22,223 nucleotides of DNA from Bacillota bacterium (GCA_023425285.1 JAFACY010000198.1:1-22223), one strand, 5' to 3'; shown: positions 1 through 7,645, numbered from the stretch's first letter. The notes: generated by a model from the sequence alone, not told the origin. Program-made: numbers and translations.

Positions 1-118
1 CATAAATTGCAATACAAGTAATACCAAAATACACAAAATCATATATATTTCCGCCTAAATACGTCACTACCGCAATGAAAGCTCCGCCTGTGACTCCTGT
101 AATCACTCTTTTTTTCAT
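1..118 (-). CDS. cdsA: Phosphatidate cytidylyltransferase, N-terminal fragment
   Basis: This reading frame runs off the left edge, so only about the first 39 residues are visible. They begin MKKRVITGVTGGAFIAVV and continue as a hydrophobic stretch, which resembles the N-terminus of CdsA, the membrane enzyme that makes CDP-diacylglycerol from CTP and phosphatidic acid for phospholipid synthesis. The ATG at 116-118 follows the uppS stop by 12 bases, and a GGCGG ribosome site overlaps the end of uppS. The uppS-cdsA order is standard in Firmicutes and supports the call. The catalytic signature lies outside the window, so the identification rests on the N-terminus and the context. Confidence 0.8.
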   Translation of the reverse strand, partial: MKKRVITGVTGGAFIAVVTYLGGNIYDFVYFGITCIAIY

Positions 119-130
119 TTCGACACCGCC

Positions 131-853
131 TTAATTTCCGAATCTCCTTTTTCTGTTCTGAAAAATATCAATAGCCTTAATTAGTTCTTCTTTATTAAAA
201 TCCGGCCACAAAACATCTGTAAAATAAAACTCCGTATAAGCAAGCTGGTACAAAAGAAAGTTGCTCAGACGTATTTCCCCGCTTGTTCTTATTAAAAGAT
301 CCGGGTCAGGCATCCCTTCCGTAAATAAATAATCCTTAAATTTCTCTTCGTTTATTTCATCTATATTAATATTGTTGTTTTCATAATCATTAATTATGCT
401 TTTTACGGCATTAATTATTTCCGCCCTTGATCCATAGCTCAGAGCAATATTCAAATGAAGCGTTTTGTTGTCCTTAGTAAGCTCTATGGAACGCTTAACT
501 TCTCTCCCGGTTTTTTCAGGCAAATCCTCTATGTTACCCATTAATGTTATTTTAACATCATTCTTATGTAAATAATCAAGTTCCTTAACTATGAACTCTC
601 CAAGTAAATTCATCAGATAATCAACTTCTTTTTTATCTCTTCTCCAGTTTTCGGTTGAAAAAGCATAAATTGACAAATACTTTATACCCAAAGAAACACA
701 GTTTCTAACTAAATCTGTTACTCTTTGTGCGCCTTCTTTATGTCCGAATTTCGCAGGCAGATTTCTAAGCTTAGCCCACCTTCTGTTTCCGTCCATTATG
801 ACAGCAAGATGCTGTGGAAATAATCCCGATACTGCATGTTCTTCTGAATTCAT
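131..853 (-). CDS. uppS: Undecaprenyl diphosphate synthase (cis-prenyltransferase)
   Basis: UppS adds isopentenyl diphosphate units in cis to farnesyl diphosphate to make C55 undecaprenyl diphosphate, the lipid carrier for peptidoglycan and other wall polymers. The frame encodes 240 residues, the usual length. The MDGNRRWAK motif carries the catalytic aspartate (about D21), and RTSGE near residues 189-193, R195 and E208 form the substrate-diphosphate and magnesium region. The ATG at 853 is chosen over an upstream in-frame ATG at 880 because AAGGAG lies 6 bases before it. It follows a hairpin terminator after the small upstream gene and is closely followed by cdsA. I could not recognise a dedicated promoter, so it may depend on read-through. 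Confidence 0.96.
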   Translation of the reverse strand: MNSEEHAVSGLFPQHLAVIMDGNRRWAKLRNLPAKFGHKEGAQRVTDLVRNCVSLGIKYLSIYAFSTENWRRDKKEVDYLMNLLGEFIVKELDYLHKNDVKITLMGNIEDLPEKTGREVKRSIELTKDNKTLHLNIALSYGSRAEIINAVKSIINDYENNNINIDEINEEKFKDYLFTEGMPDPDLLIRTSGEIRLSNFLLYQLAYTEFYFTDVLWPDFNKEELIKAIDIFQNRKRRFGN

Positions 854-879
854 TTTAATCTCCTTGAAAGCGGAATACA

Positions 880-914
880 AAAAATATAGCTCAGGCCTAT
901 ATAATTAGGCCTGA
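880..914 (-). terminator. Hairpin terminator or attenuator before uppS
   Basis: On the minus strand, TCAGGCCTA and TAGGCCTGA form a perfect 9-bp stem with a six-base loop (891-914), followed by GCTATATTTTTT. It lies between the 61-residue gene and uppS. It could end the rpsB-tsf-pyrH-frr transcript or reduce flow into uppS-cdsA. Confidence 0.75.
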
Positions 915-942
915 ATTTTCTTATATATCGTAAGTCTTGGTA

Positions 943-1128
943 TTAATAATATGATATATACAACGTAACGGAACTTTGCGAAGCATGTTGTCTGATTACA
1001 TATGGTTTATATAAATTATTAAACTTCTTATTTGTTCCGATTACTTTTTTTATATTAATAACCCTGTAATTATTATCCTCAAAAAATTTCAATGCGTCTT
1101 TTAATGGATAACCGGTTAAATTATCCAT
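943..1128 (-). CDS. Small conserved-looking protein of unknown function, PASTA-like
   Basis: This 61-residue frame is not a protein I can name. It starts one base after the frr stop codon, with AGAGGT from the end of frr serving as ribosome site, which strongly suggests translational coupling and a real gene. The sequence begins GYPLKDALKFFEDNNYRV and ends in a short beta-type stretch, VTLYISYY. The glycine, then helix, then Asn-Tyr-x-Val layout resembles half of a PASTA domain or a small alpha/beta fold, but this is only pattern similarity. There is no signal peptide or membrane segment. The lysine/asparagine-rich centre suggests a basic cytoplasmic protein. It is the last gene before a hairpin terminator. 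Confidence 0.75.
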   Translation of the reverse strand: MDNLTGYPLKDALKFFEDNNYRVINIKKVIGTNKKFNNLYKPYVIRQHASQSSVTLYISYY

Positions 1129-1129
1129 A

Positions 1130-1687
1130 TTAAACCTCTAAAATTTCTTTTTCCTTTTCCTTATAGATGTCATCTACAAGCTTTACATATTTATCTGTAA
1201 CTTTTTGCGTTTCTTCTTCAGCCTTTTTAAGGTCGTCCTTTGTCAGTTCACTTGATTTTTCAAGTTTTTTAAACTCTTCAATCGCATCTCTTCTGATATT
1301 TCTGATAGCAATCTTAGAATTTTCCGTTTCTTTTTTTACTACCTTCAGTAAATCTTTTCTTCTTTCCTCAGTTAAAGGAGGAATAGACAACCTGATGATC
1401 TTACCGTCATTAGATGGATTGATGCCCAGATCAGATGTTAAAATTGCTTTCTCAATATCCTTTATCAAGCTTCCGTCCCACGGCTGTATAACGATGGTTC
1501 TCGGGTCCGGTACAGATATATTTGCCACTTGATTTATGGGCGTCATAGTACCGTAATAGCTTACCTGAATTTTGTCAACTAATTTCGGATTAGCTTTTCC
1601 CGCTCTGATTGTAGCCAGCTCATCTCTTAAATAAGTAATTGATTTTTTCATTGTTTCTTCTGAATTGTTAATTAAATCTTTATACAT
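1130..1687 (-). CDS. frr: Ribosome recycling factor
   Basis: RRF works with EF-G to split post-termination ribosomes from mRNA. The 185-residue length is typical, and the conserved blocks are present: an N-terminal helix with RAGKANPKLVDKIQVSYYG, the VPDPRTIVIQPWD strand region, and SDLGINPSNDGKIIRLSIPPLTEERR split across the middle. The C-terminal half is charged helix, as in the three-helix-bundle domain of the family. The ATG lies one base after the pyrH stop, and its AAGGAGGT ribosome site is inside the last codons of pyrH, so the two genes are translationally coupled. The order tsf-pyrH-frr is conserved across bacteria. Confidence 0.98.
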   Translation of the reverse strand: MYKDLINNSEETMKKSITYLRDELATIRAGKANPKLVDKIQVSYYGTMTPINQVANISVPDPRTIVIQPWDGSLIKDIEKAILTSDLGINPSNDGKIIRLSIPPLTEERRKDLLKVVKKETENSKIAIRNIRRDAIEEFKKLEKSSELTKDDLKKAEEETQKVTDKYVKLVDDIYKEKEKEILEV

Positions 1688-1688
1688 C

Positions 1689-2402
1689 TCATACCTCCTT
1701 TATTATTGTTCCTATATCGTCACCCATAATTATTTTTTCGATATTTTCCGTATCTTCAATTCCGAAGACCAATATAGGAATTTTATTATCCATACACAAT
1801 GATGTTGCCGTAGAGTCCATTATTTTCAGACCTTTGTTAAGAACATCAATATATTTCAGTTCATGATATTTTATTGAATCTGGATTTTTATTTGGGTCGT
1901 CGGAATATACACCGTCAACTCCATTTTTTGCAAGAAGTATAATATCTGCATTTATTTCAGCAGCTCTCAATGCTGCAGTTGTATCGGTTGAAAAGTAAGG
2001 ATTTCCCGAACCTCCTGAAAAAATAACAACTCTGCCCTTTTCCAGATGTCTCACAGCTCTCCTTCTGATATAAGGCTCCGCAATTTGTCTCATTTCTATT
2101 GCGGTCTGTACTCTCGTTTCAACTCCTATATTTTCAAGAGCATCCTGCAGCGCAAGACCGTTTATGATAGTTCCCAGCATTCCCATGTAATCCGATGTTG
2201 TTCTGTCCATTTCCTCGGCACTTGCTCCGCGCCAGAAATTTCCGCCGCCAACCACTATAGCAACCTCAACACCCATTTCAATAATATTCTTTATAACATT
2301 TGAAATCCTGTTAACTATTTTTGCATCGATGCCATGTCCCGCTTTTCCGGATAAGGCTTCTCCGCTTACTTTTAAGATAATTCTTTTATACTTAAGGTCC
2401 AT
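1689..2402 (-). CDS. pyrH: UMP kinase
   Basis: PyrH phosphorylates UMP to UDP with ATP as a hexameric cytoplasmic enzyme, in the pyrimidine nucleotide pathway. Family marks include KVSGEALSG near the N-terminus, the GGGNFWRG glycine loop, the DYMGMLGTIINGLALQ segment and YFSTDTTAALRAAEI. The start is set at the ATG at 2402 (237 residues, MDLKYKR) because GGAGGAAG lies just upstream. A TTG at 2414 in the same frame overlaps that ribosome site and is unlikely to be used. It follows tsf after a short gap containing a small hairpin, and it overlaps the ribosome site of frr. Confidence 0.97.
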   Translation of the reverse strand: MDLKYKRIILKVSGEALSGKAGHGIDAKIVNRISNVIKNIIEMGVEVAIVVGGGNFWRGASAEEMDRTTSDYMGMLGTIINGLALQDALENIGVETRVQTAIEMRQIAEPYIRRRAVRHLEKGRVVIFSGGSGNPYFSTDTTAALRAAEINADIILLAKNGVDGVYSDDPNKNPDSIKYHELKYIDVLNKGLKIMDSTATSLCMDNKIPILVFGIEDTENIEKIIMGDDIGTIIKEV

Positions 2403-2424
2403 AACTTCCTCCAAGGTTTATTGT

Positions 2425-2450
2425 ATTAAAGGAGAACCTTAAAGTTCTCC
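2425..2450 (-). terminator. Small hairpin between tsf and pyrH
   Basis: On the minus strand, GGAGAAC and GTTCTCC (2431-2450) form a 7-bp stem with a six-base loop, followed by only TTTAAT. This is too weak for a firm terminator. It may attenuate transcription into pyrH or protect the tsf 3' end. Confidence 0.45.
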
Positions 2451-2474
2451 ATAATTGTTATATTTACCTCGGGA

Positions 2475-3389
2475 TTACTGACCCATTTGTTTAGCAACTT
2501 CTTCTGCGAAGTTTTCAGTCTTCTTTTCTATTCCTTCGCCTACTTCATATCTTTTAACGCCGGCAATTTTTATTTCCTTGCCTATATTTTTAGCAATGTT
2601 TTCGATATGTTTTTTAACAGTGATATCTCCATCCTTAACAAAAGCCTGTTCTAACAAGCAAACTTCCTTAAGCTCTTTTTGTAATCTTCCTTCAACCATT
2701 TTTTCTACTATGTTTCTTGGTTTTCCTTCGTTCATAGCCTGAGCAATCAGTATTTCTCTTTCATGAGCTATAAATTCAGGATCAACATCATCTGTAGAAA
2801 TATATTTAGGATTCATTGCTGCTACCTGCATAGCTAAATCTTTACCAAGAACCTCGAGAGCTTCCTTATCTCCTTCTGATTCTAAAGCAACTATTACGGA
2901 TATTTTACCGCCTGCGTGAACATATGCCACAACAGCACCATTTTCAACTTTTTCAACAGCAAATCTTCTGATTGTCATGTTCTCGCCGATTTTAGCTATT
3001 TTATCTGTCAATGTTTCCTGCAGTGTTTTTCCGTCTTCTAATTTAATTTCTTTTAAAGCTTCTACGTCTTTAACTTCCTGATTTAATACAACCTTAGCAG
3101 CGGTTGCTACAAAGCCTTTGAATTCTTCATTCTTAGCAACGAAATCAGTTTCTGAGTTTACTTCTACGACAGCACCTTTTTTACCGCATTCTGATACCAA
3201 AGCGTATGTAAGTCCTTCAGCAGCTATTCTGTCAGCTTTTTTAGAAGCCTTTGATAATCCTTTTTCTCTCAGATAATCAATTGCTTTTTCAATATCTCCG
3301 GCTGTTTCTGCCAATGCTTTTTTGCAGTCCATCATACCTGCATTAGTTTTGTCTCTTAGTTCTTTTACCATTGAAGCTGTAATTTCCAT
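2475..3389 (-). CDS. tsf: Elongation factor Ts
   Basis: EF-Ts is the guanine nucleotide exchange factor that reloads EF-Tu with GTP. The 304-residue protein starts MEITASMVKELRDKTNAG and has the N-terminal UBA-like domain with GMMDCKKAL. The core contact motif SETDFVAKNEEF follows at about residues 78-89, then two dimerisation-type core subdomains containing AYVHAGGKISVIVAL and MNEGKPRNIVEKMVEGRL. The length is in the normal range for full two-subdomain bacterial EF-Ts. The ATG at 3389 follows GGAGGT. It lies 74 bases after rpsB, separated from it by a strong hairpin that may lower tsf expression relative to S2. Confidence 0.98.
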   Translation of the reverse strand: MEITASMVKELRDKTNAGMMDCKKALAETAGDIEKAIDYLREKGLSKASKKADRIAAEGLTYALVSECGKKGAVVEVNSETDFVAKNEEFKGFVATAAKVVLNQEVKDVEALKEIKLEDGKTLQETLTDKIAKIGENMTIRRFAVEKVENGAVVAYVHAGGKISVIVALESEGDKEALEVLGKDLAMQVAAMNPKYISTDDVDPEFIAHEREILIAQAMNEGKPRNIVEKMVEGRLQKELKEVCLLEQAFVKDGDITVKKHIENIAKNIGKEIKIAGVKRYEVGEGIEKKTENFAEEVAKQMGQ

Positions 3390-3404
3390 TTAATAACCTC
3401 CAAA

Positions 3405-3449
3405 TTTAAAAAAGCAAGGCGTAAGGAAAAACTTCCTAACCCCTTACTT
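3405..3449 (-). terminator. Strong hairpin with U-tract between rpsB and tsf
   Basis: Arms 3433-3449 and 3412-3428 can pair over 17 positions with three non-Watson-Crick positions, one of them a possible G-U, leaving a five-base loop. Six T residues follow on the minus strand. This has the shape of an intrinsic terminator, but tsf-pyrH-frr lie downstream without an obvious promoter, so partial attenuation is more likely. Control in this same intergenic region is known in other bacteria. Confidence 0.75.
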
Positions 3450-3463
3450 TGTTTTCTATTTTA

Positions 3464-4228
3464 TTATTCTTCAATACTTTCTTCTACTTTTTCCAATTCT
3501 TCTTCTGTTACATCATCTTCTTCAGGTTCTTCTTCAGTAAACTGAACACCTTGTTTTCCTTCAAGAACTGCGTCTGCCAATGTAGCTGTCAATAACTTAA
3601 CCGCCCTTATAGCATCGTCATTACCCGGGATAACAAAGTCAACTTCATCAGGATCACAGTTAGTATCTACTATTGCCACTACCGGTATTCCTAATATTTT
3701 AGCTTCCTGAACAGCTATTTTTTCTTTTCTTGGATCTACAACAAATAATGCACCAGGAAGTTTTTCCATATTTTTAATTCCGCCTAAGAATTTTTCAAGT
3801 CTGTCAGCTTCATTTTTCAACTTAATAACTTCTTTTTTAGTAAGAAGTTCAAAAGTTCCGTCTTCTTCCATTGCTCTTAAAGAATTTAATTTGTCAATTC
3901 TCTTTCTGATTGTAGAATAGTTTGTAAGCATACCGCCCAACCATCTTTGACTTACAAAGTGCATTCCGCATCTTGCAGCTTCTGATTTAGTTGATTCCTG
4001 TGCTTGTTTTTTTGTGCCGACGAATAAAACTTCATCTCCGTTTGACACAACTCCTTTGATAAAGCTGTAAGCTTCGTCTACCTTATCACTTGTTTTTTGT
4101 AAGTCGATAATGTAGATTCCATTTCTTTCAGTAAAAATGTACTCTGCCATCTTTGGATTCCATCTTCTTGTCTGATGTCCAAAGTGAACTCCTGCCTCAA
4201 GCAGTTTTTTCATGCTAATAATAGCCAT
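3464..4228 (-). CDS. rpsB: 30S ribosomal protein S2
   Basis: S2 is a late-assembling protein of the small ribosomal subunit and helps recruit S1-type functions. The sequence has the hallmark block GVHFGHQTRRWNPKM near the N-terminus, then YIFTERNGIYIIDL, QRWLGGMLTNYSTI and the LFVVDPRKE and PVVAIVDTNCDPD segments. The length of 254 residues includes an acidic C-terminal tail from about residue 230, rich in Glu and Asp, of the kind seen in some Firmicutes. The ATG at 4228 follows AGGAGG by 6 bases. It is the first gene of the tsf-pyrH-frr operon, with its own sigma-A-type promoter and a roughly 94-base leader that can fold. Confidence 0.98.
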   Translation of the reverse strand: MAIISMKKLLEAGVHFGHQTRRWNPKMAEYIFTERNGIYIIDLQKTSDKVDEAYSFIKGVVSNGDEVLFVGTKKQAQESTKSEAARCGMHFVSQRWLGGMLTNYSTIRKRIDKLNSLRAMEEDGTFELLTKKEVIKLKNEADRLEKFLGGIKNMEKLPGALFVVDPRKEKIAVQEAKILGIPVVAIVDTNCDPDEVDFVIPGNDDAIRAVKLLTATLADAVLEGKQGVQFTEEEPEEDDVTEEELEKVEESIEE

Positions 4229-4322
4229 AATTTTCCTCCTTTTGTTTTACCTCCAGAATTATCATCTCATACAAAAGACCTTTCGGCACAACTCCCGCAT
4301 GATCTAATTCTGTGCGTAATTA
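4229..4322 (-). promoter_or_regulatory. Structured 5' leader of rpsB, candidate autoregulatory element
   Basis: The predicted transcript starts near 4322. In the leader, bases 4305-4312 pair perfectly with 4254-4261 (CAGAATTA with TAATTCTG). The enclosed region contains a CCGAAAGG tetraloop hairpin at 4279-4286. An alternative stem, 4311-4315 with 4286-4290 (GCACA with TGTGC), shares bases with the first, so the two pairings exclude each other. Two ribosome-site-like stretches follow: GGAGGT at 4249-4254, touching the long stem, and the true AGGAGG at 4235-4240. S2 autoregulation through its leader is known in other bacteria, but I cannot match this to a named RNA family. Confidence 0.5.
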
Positions 4323-4328
4323 TGTTTA

Positions 4329-4357
4329 AGTATATCATAGCCATTTTTATTTGGCAA
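4329..4357 (-). promoter_or_regulatory. Sigma-A-type promoter of the rpsB operon
   Basis: On the minus strand a -35 box TTGCCA (4352-4357) and a -10 box TATACT (4329-4334) are separated by exactly 17 bases. The predicted start near 4322 leaves a leader of about 94 bases before rpsB. Confidence 0.85.
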
Positions 4358-4428
4358 TATATAAATAATTATTTTTTGCATAAATTTGTACCAAAGTTGT
4401 ACGTATAAACTTCTTAATCACCCATTTA

Positions 4429-6615
4429 TTACGATTTGCAATTTTTATTTATGCACGTCGGCTTATTGTCCTTTACAACCATCAATTCACCGCAGTCCGG
4501 GCATTTCTGATTTGTGGGTTCCAGCCATGACATGTACTTGCAGTCGGGATAATTGGTGCATCCGAAAAATCTTCTTCCCGCCTTGGAAAACTTGACAGCT
4601 ATTTTCCCTCCGCAAAGGGGACAATTAACATCTATGGTTTTTAATATGGGTTTTGTGTTTTTACATTCGGGATAATTGGAACACGCCAAGAATTCTCCGT
4701 ATCTTCCCTTTCTTTTGAGCATTTTTGATCCGCAGTTTTCACAAACCTCATCGGTTTCCTCCGCCTGCTCCGCAGAATTTAACGGCTTTGTATTTTTACA
4801 GCCCGGATAATTGGGACATGCTAAAAACTTGCCGTATCTGCCTTTTTTTATAACCATGAAGGCACCGCAGTTTTCGCATTTTACATCACTTACTTCGTCC
4901 TTTATTTCGATTTCTTCCATTTCTTTTTCCGCAACATCCAGCTCTTTTCTGAATCCGCCGTAGAAATCCTTTATGACATCATTCCATTCCTTTTTGCCGG
5001 ATGCAATTTCATCTAAATTGTTTTCCAGCTCCGCTGTGAATTTATCATTGACTATGTTGGCAAAATACTTTTCCATCATTTCGGTCACTAAAAATCCCAT
5101 GTCGGTAGGAACCAAATAATTTTTATCCTTGACTATATAATCTCTGCTTGTGATTGTGGTAATTGTCGGTGCGTAGGTACTCGGTCTGCCGATTCCTCTC
5201 TCTTCCAGATCCTTGATTAAGCTTGCCTCAGTATAGCGTGCCGGCGGCTGAGTAAAATGCTGCTCAGGCAGAATAGTTGATATTTCAAGCTGCTCTCCCG
5301 CCTCAACAACAGGCAGAAGCTTGCTTTCAGATTCATCGCTGTATTTGTACACTGCCTTATAGCCGTCAAATGTAAGAACCTTGCCGTTTGCTTCAAATAT
5401 GTTGTTATTGTTATTAAGAAGTACCTTTGTTACATCATATTCTGCATCAACCATCTGAGAAGCTACAAATCTTTTCCATATCAGGCTGTACAATTTATAT
5501 TGGTCGTTACTCAGACTGTCTTTAATTGATTCGGGATTTCTGAAAACAGATGTTGGTCTGATAGCTTCGTGGGCATCCTGCACCTTATTTTCACTTTTTT
5601 TAGGTTTTGAATATACACGGTTTAAAAAATACTTTTCACCGTAATTTCCGCTGATGAATTCCTTGGCGCTTGAAATCGCTTCGTCTGATAATCTGAAGGA
5701 ATCCGTCCTTATATATGTGACAAGACCGATGCTTCCTTCTCCCTTTACATTTACACCCTCATAAAGCTGCTGAGCCACCATCATCGTCTTTTTAGCCGTA
5801 AAGTTGATTCTTCTGTTAGCTTCCTGCTGCAGACTGCTTGTTGTGAAAGGTGCGCTTGGCTTTGAATAGCTTTTTGATTTATCTGTTTTTAATACATTTA
5901 TTTTTTCTTTGTCAAGACTTTTTAAAATTTCATTTATTTCATTTTCATTTTTTATTTTTACTTTATTAACCTTGTCGTTTTTATAATTTCCGACATACTT
6001 GGATGTAAATTTCTTTTTTTGTTTTTTAACTTCCAGTTCAAGCGTCCAGTATTCCTCCGGCTTGAACTCCATTATTTCTCTTTCTCTGTCGATAACTAAC
6101 TTCAAAGCAACAGATTGAACCCTTCCTGCACTTAAACCCTTCTCTATCTTTTTCCACAACAAAGGACTTATGTTATAACCGACCAGCCTGTCAAGAATTC
6201 GTCTCGCCTGCTGTGCATCAACCAGATCTATGTTAATTTTTCTTGGATTTTTGCTTGCCTTTTTTATGGCATCCTTTGTTATTTCATTGAATTCTATCCT
6301 TATTTCTTTATTTTCATCTAAATTCAAAATTTTAGCAAGATGCCATGAAATTGCTTCACCTTCCCGGTCAGGGTCAGTTGCAAGATATATGTTATCAGCC
6401 TTTTTTGCTTCCTTTTTCAATTCCTTTATTACATCACCCTTGCCCCTGATGGTGATATAGTTAGGCTCAAAATTATTTTCAACGTCAATTCCCAGCTTAC
6501 TTTTGGGTAAATCCCTTATATGCCCAACCGAAGCCTTGACCGTAAAATTTTTACCTAAAAATTTAGCTATAGTCTTTGCTTTTGCCGGAGATTCAACTAT
6601 TAACAAATTATTCAT
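4429..6615 (-). CDS. topA: DNA topoisomerase I (type IA)
   Basis: TopA relaxes negative supercoils by passing DNA through a transient single-strand break. The 728-residue protein opens with the Toprim domain, ESPAKAKTI and ATDPDREGEAI, and carries the catalytic tyrosine in LVTYIRTDS at about residue 301. The core includes HEAIRPT and ERGIGRPSTYA. The C-terminus has four four-cysteine zinc-ribbon repeats, starting at CENCGAFM, CENCGSKM, CPLCGGKI and CPDCGELM, ending near the stop. Start: GGAGGAA precedes two adjacent ATG codons, and the second (6615, MNNLLIVESP) has the better spacing. In many Firmicutes topA follows dprA; here dprA is about 5 kb away on the other strand. Confidence 0.98.
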   Translation of the reverse strand: MNNLLIVESPAKAKTIAKFLGKNFTVKASVGHIRDLPKSKLGIDVENNFEPNYITIRGKGDVIKELKKEAKKADNIYLATDPDREGEAISWHLAKILNLDENKEIRIEFNEITKDAIKKASKNPRKINIDLVDAQQARRILDRLVGYNISPLLWKKIEKGLSAGRVQSVALKLVIDREREIMEFKPEEYWTLELEVKKQKKKFTSKYVGNYKNDKVNKVKIKNENEINEILKSLDKEKINVLKTDKSKSYSKPSAPFTTSSLQQEANRRINFTAKKTMMVAQQLYEGVNVKGEGSIGLVTYIRTDSFRLSDEAISSAKEFISGNYGEKYFLNRVYSKPKKSENKVQDAHEAIRPTSVFRNPESIKDSLSNDQYKLYSLIWKRFVASQMVDAEYDVTKVLLNNNNNIFEANGKVLTFDGYKAVYKYSDESESKLLPVVEAGEQLEISTILPEQHFTQPPARYTEASLIKDLEERGIGRPSTYAPTITTITSRDYIVKDKNYLVPTDMGFLVTEMMEKYFANIVNDKFTAELENNLDEIASGKKEWNDVIKDFYGGFRKELDVAEKEMEEIEIKDEVSDVKCENCGAFMVIKKGRYGKFLACPNYPGCKNTKPLNSAEQAEETDEVCENCGSKMLKRKGRYGEFLACSNYPECKNTKPILKTIDVNCPLCGGKIAVKFSKAGRRFFGCTNYPDCKYMSWLEPTNQKCPDCGELMVVKDNKPTCINKNCKS

Positions 6616-6657
6616 CATTTCCTCCAATACCGCTGATTTGTTAAAAAAATCATATAT

Positions 6658-6686
6658 AACATATAATACATTTTTTTATTTGTCAA
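6658..6686 (-). promoter_or_regulatory. Sigma-A-type promoter of topA
   Basis: A perfect -35 TTGACA (6681-6686) lies 17 bases upstream of a -10-like TATGTT (6658-6663) on the minus strand. The predicted leader is short, about 35 bases. Confidence 0.8.
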
Positions 6687-6696
6687 TAGAAATGAC

Positions 6697-6725
6697 TTTA
6701 TAAGATTAAAAAGAATGGCTATAAT
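6697..6725 (+). promoter_or_regulatory. Probable promoter of the CMD-like gene and mntR
   Basis: The -10 box is a perfect TATAAT at 6720-6725. The -35 is weak, TTTATA at 6697-6702, with 17-base spacing. It lies back to back with the topA promoter. Its position means the in-frame ATG at 6715 would be upstream of the transcript start, which favours the ATG at 6769 as the gene's start. Confidence 0.55.
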
Positions 6726-6768
6726 AAGTGTATACAATAAAAAAAACAATATGAAAAAGGTGGTAAAA

Positions 6769-7125
6769 ATGAAGGATTATTTTGATAATTTTGACGTGAT
6801 TGAAAAAAATCTTAAGTACATGGTTCAGAATCATGGTGAAATTTACGAAGCATATGAAAATTTTGGAAAGATGATTCATGAAAAGGGCGGACCTCTGGAT
6901 GAAAAAACACGCTGGCTCATTAAAATTGCACTGTCCGCAGATTGTCAGAATCCATATTCCCTGAGAACCCATATACTGAAGGCTCTCAAAAGCGGCTGTA
7001 CTAAAGAAGAAATCGAGCATGCAATTTTATTGGTAGCACCCACCTGCGGCTTTCCCAAAACAATGCATGCGATACTTTGCTTAAGAGATGTACTGGAGCA
7101 CGAAAAGGACACACTTACAGTATAA
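6769..7125 (+). CDS. Carboxymuconolactone decarboxylase-family protein lacking the CxxC motif
   Basis: The 118-residue protein matches the all-helical CMD/AhpD-like fold: a region with LDEKTRWLIKIALSADCQ, a conserved histidine in SLRTHILKAL (H68), and the second motif EEIEHAILLVAPTCGFPKT. In AhpD the two redox cysteines lie 7 and 4 residues before that histidine. Here those positions are N61 and S64, and the nearest cysteine (C59) is 9 before, so a classical disulfide peroxidase role is unlikely. Start: AAGGTGG precedes the ATG at 6769. An earlier in-frame ATG at 6715 overlaps the predicted promoter. It is 40 bases upstream of mntR and probably co-transcribed. The substrate is unknown. Confidence 0.8.
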   Translation: MKDYFDNFDVIEKNLKYMVQNHGEIYEAYENFGKMIHEKGGPLDEKTRWLIKIALSADCQNPYSLRTHILKALKSGCTKEEIEHAILLVAPTCGFPKTMHAILCLRDVLEHEKDTLTV

Positions 7126-7165
7126 TTGAATATAATAGTGAAATAACCTTAAAGCAGGTGATATT

Positions 7166-7645
7166 TTGGACAGCGAAAGCTATTATACCTTCAATGAATA
7201 CATGAAAAACAACGATAATGAACTGACTGCTTCAATGGAAGACTACATGGAAATGATTTACAGGTTATCCATGCATAAGGGTTATACAAGAATAAATGAA
7301 CTGGCTGATGCATTGAATGTACATCCGCCGTCAGCCACAAGGATGGTGCAAAGGCTAGGGGGACTTAATCTGCTTAAATATGAACGCTACGGTATAATCA
7401 CCCTTAAGGAAGATGGTGAGGTCTTAGGCAGACTGCTGATAAACCGTCATAATGCAATTGAAACATTTTTAAAGTTGATGGGTGTACAGGATAATATATT
7501 GTTAAAAGAAACTGAAAAGATAGAGCACACCTTAAGTCCCGAAACCGTTCAATGCCTCGAAAGCTATATTTCATTTATGAATGATAATCCGGATGTCGCG
7601 GAAAGGTTTAAGAAATATATTCAAAAAAATTCATCCCCTTCTTAA
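7166..7645 (+). CDS. mntR: MntR-like manganese-responsive regulator (DtxR family)
   Basis: This 159-residue protein has an N-terminal winged helix (GYTRINELADALNVHPPSAT) and the DtxR metal-binding and dimerisation domain, but not the C-terminal SH3-like domain, as in MntR rather than DtxR or IdeR. Aligning by eye with Bacillus MntR, all six metal ligands are present: D26 and E29 in SMEDYMEMIY, H95 in INRHNAIE, and E117, E120 and H121 in ETEKIEHTLS. It should repress manganese uptake genes when loaded with Mn2+. No transporter gene is adjacent, and I did not find a clear MntR operator. It begins with TTG at 7166 behind AGGTGAT. The last codons form one arm of a terminator stem. Confidence 0.9.
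   Translation: MDSESYYTFNEYMKNNDNELTASMEDYMEMIYRLSMHKGYTRINELADALNVHPPSATRMVQRLGGLNLLKYERYGIITLKEDGEVLGRLLINRHNAIETFLKLMGVQDNILLKETEKIEHTLSPETVQCLESYISFMNDNPDVAERFKKYIQKNSSPS

Noticed and set aside
6715..6768. Upstream extension of the CMD-like protein from the ATG at 6715
   Set aside because: The ATG precedes or overlaps the predicted -10 box and has no ribosome site; the ATG at 6769 follows AAGGTGG.
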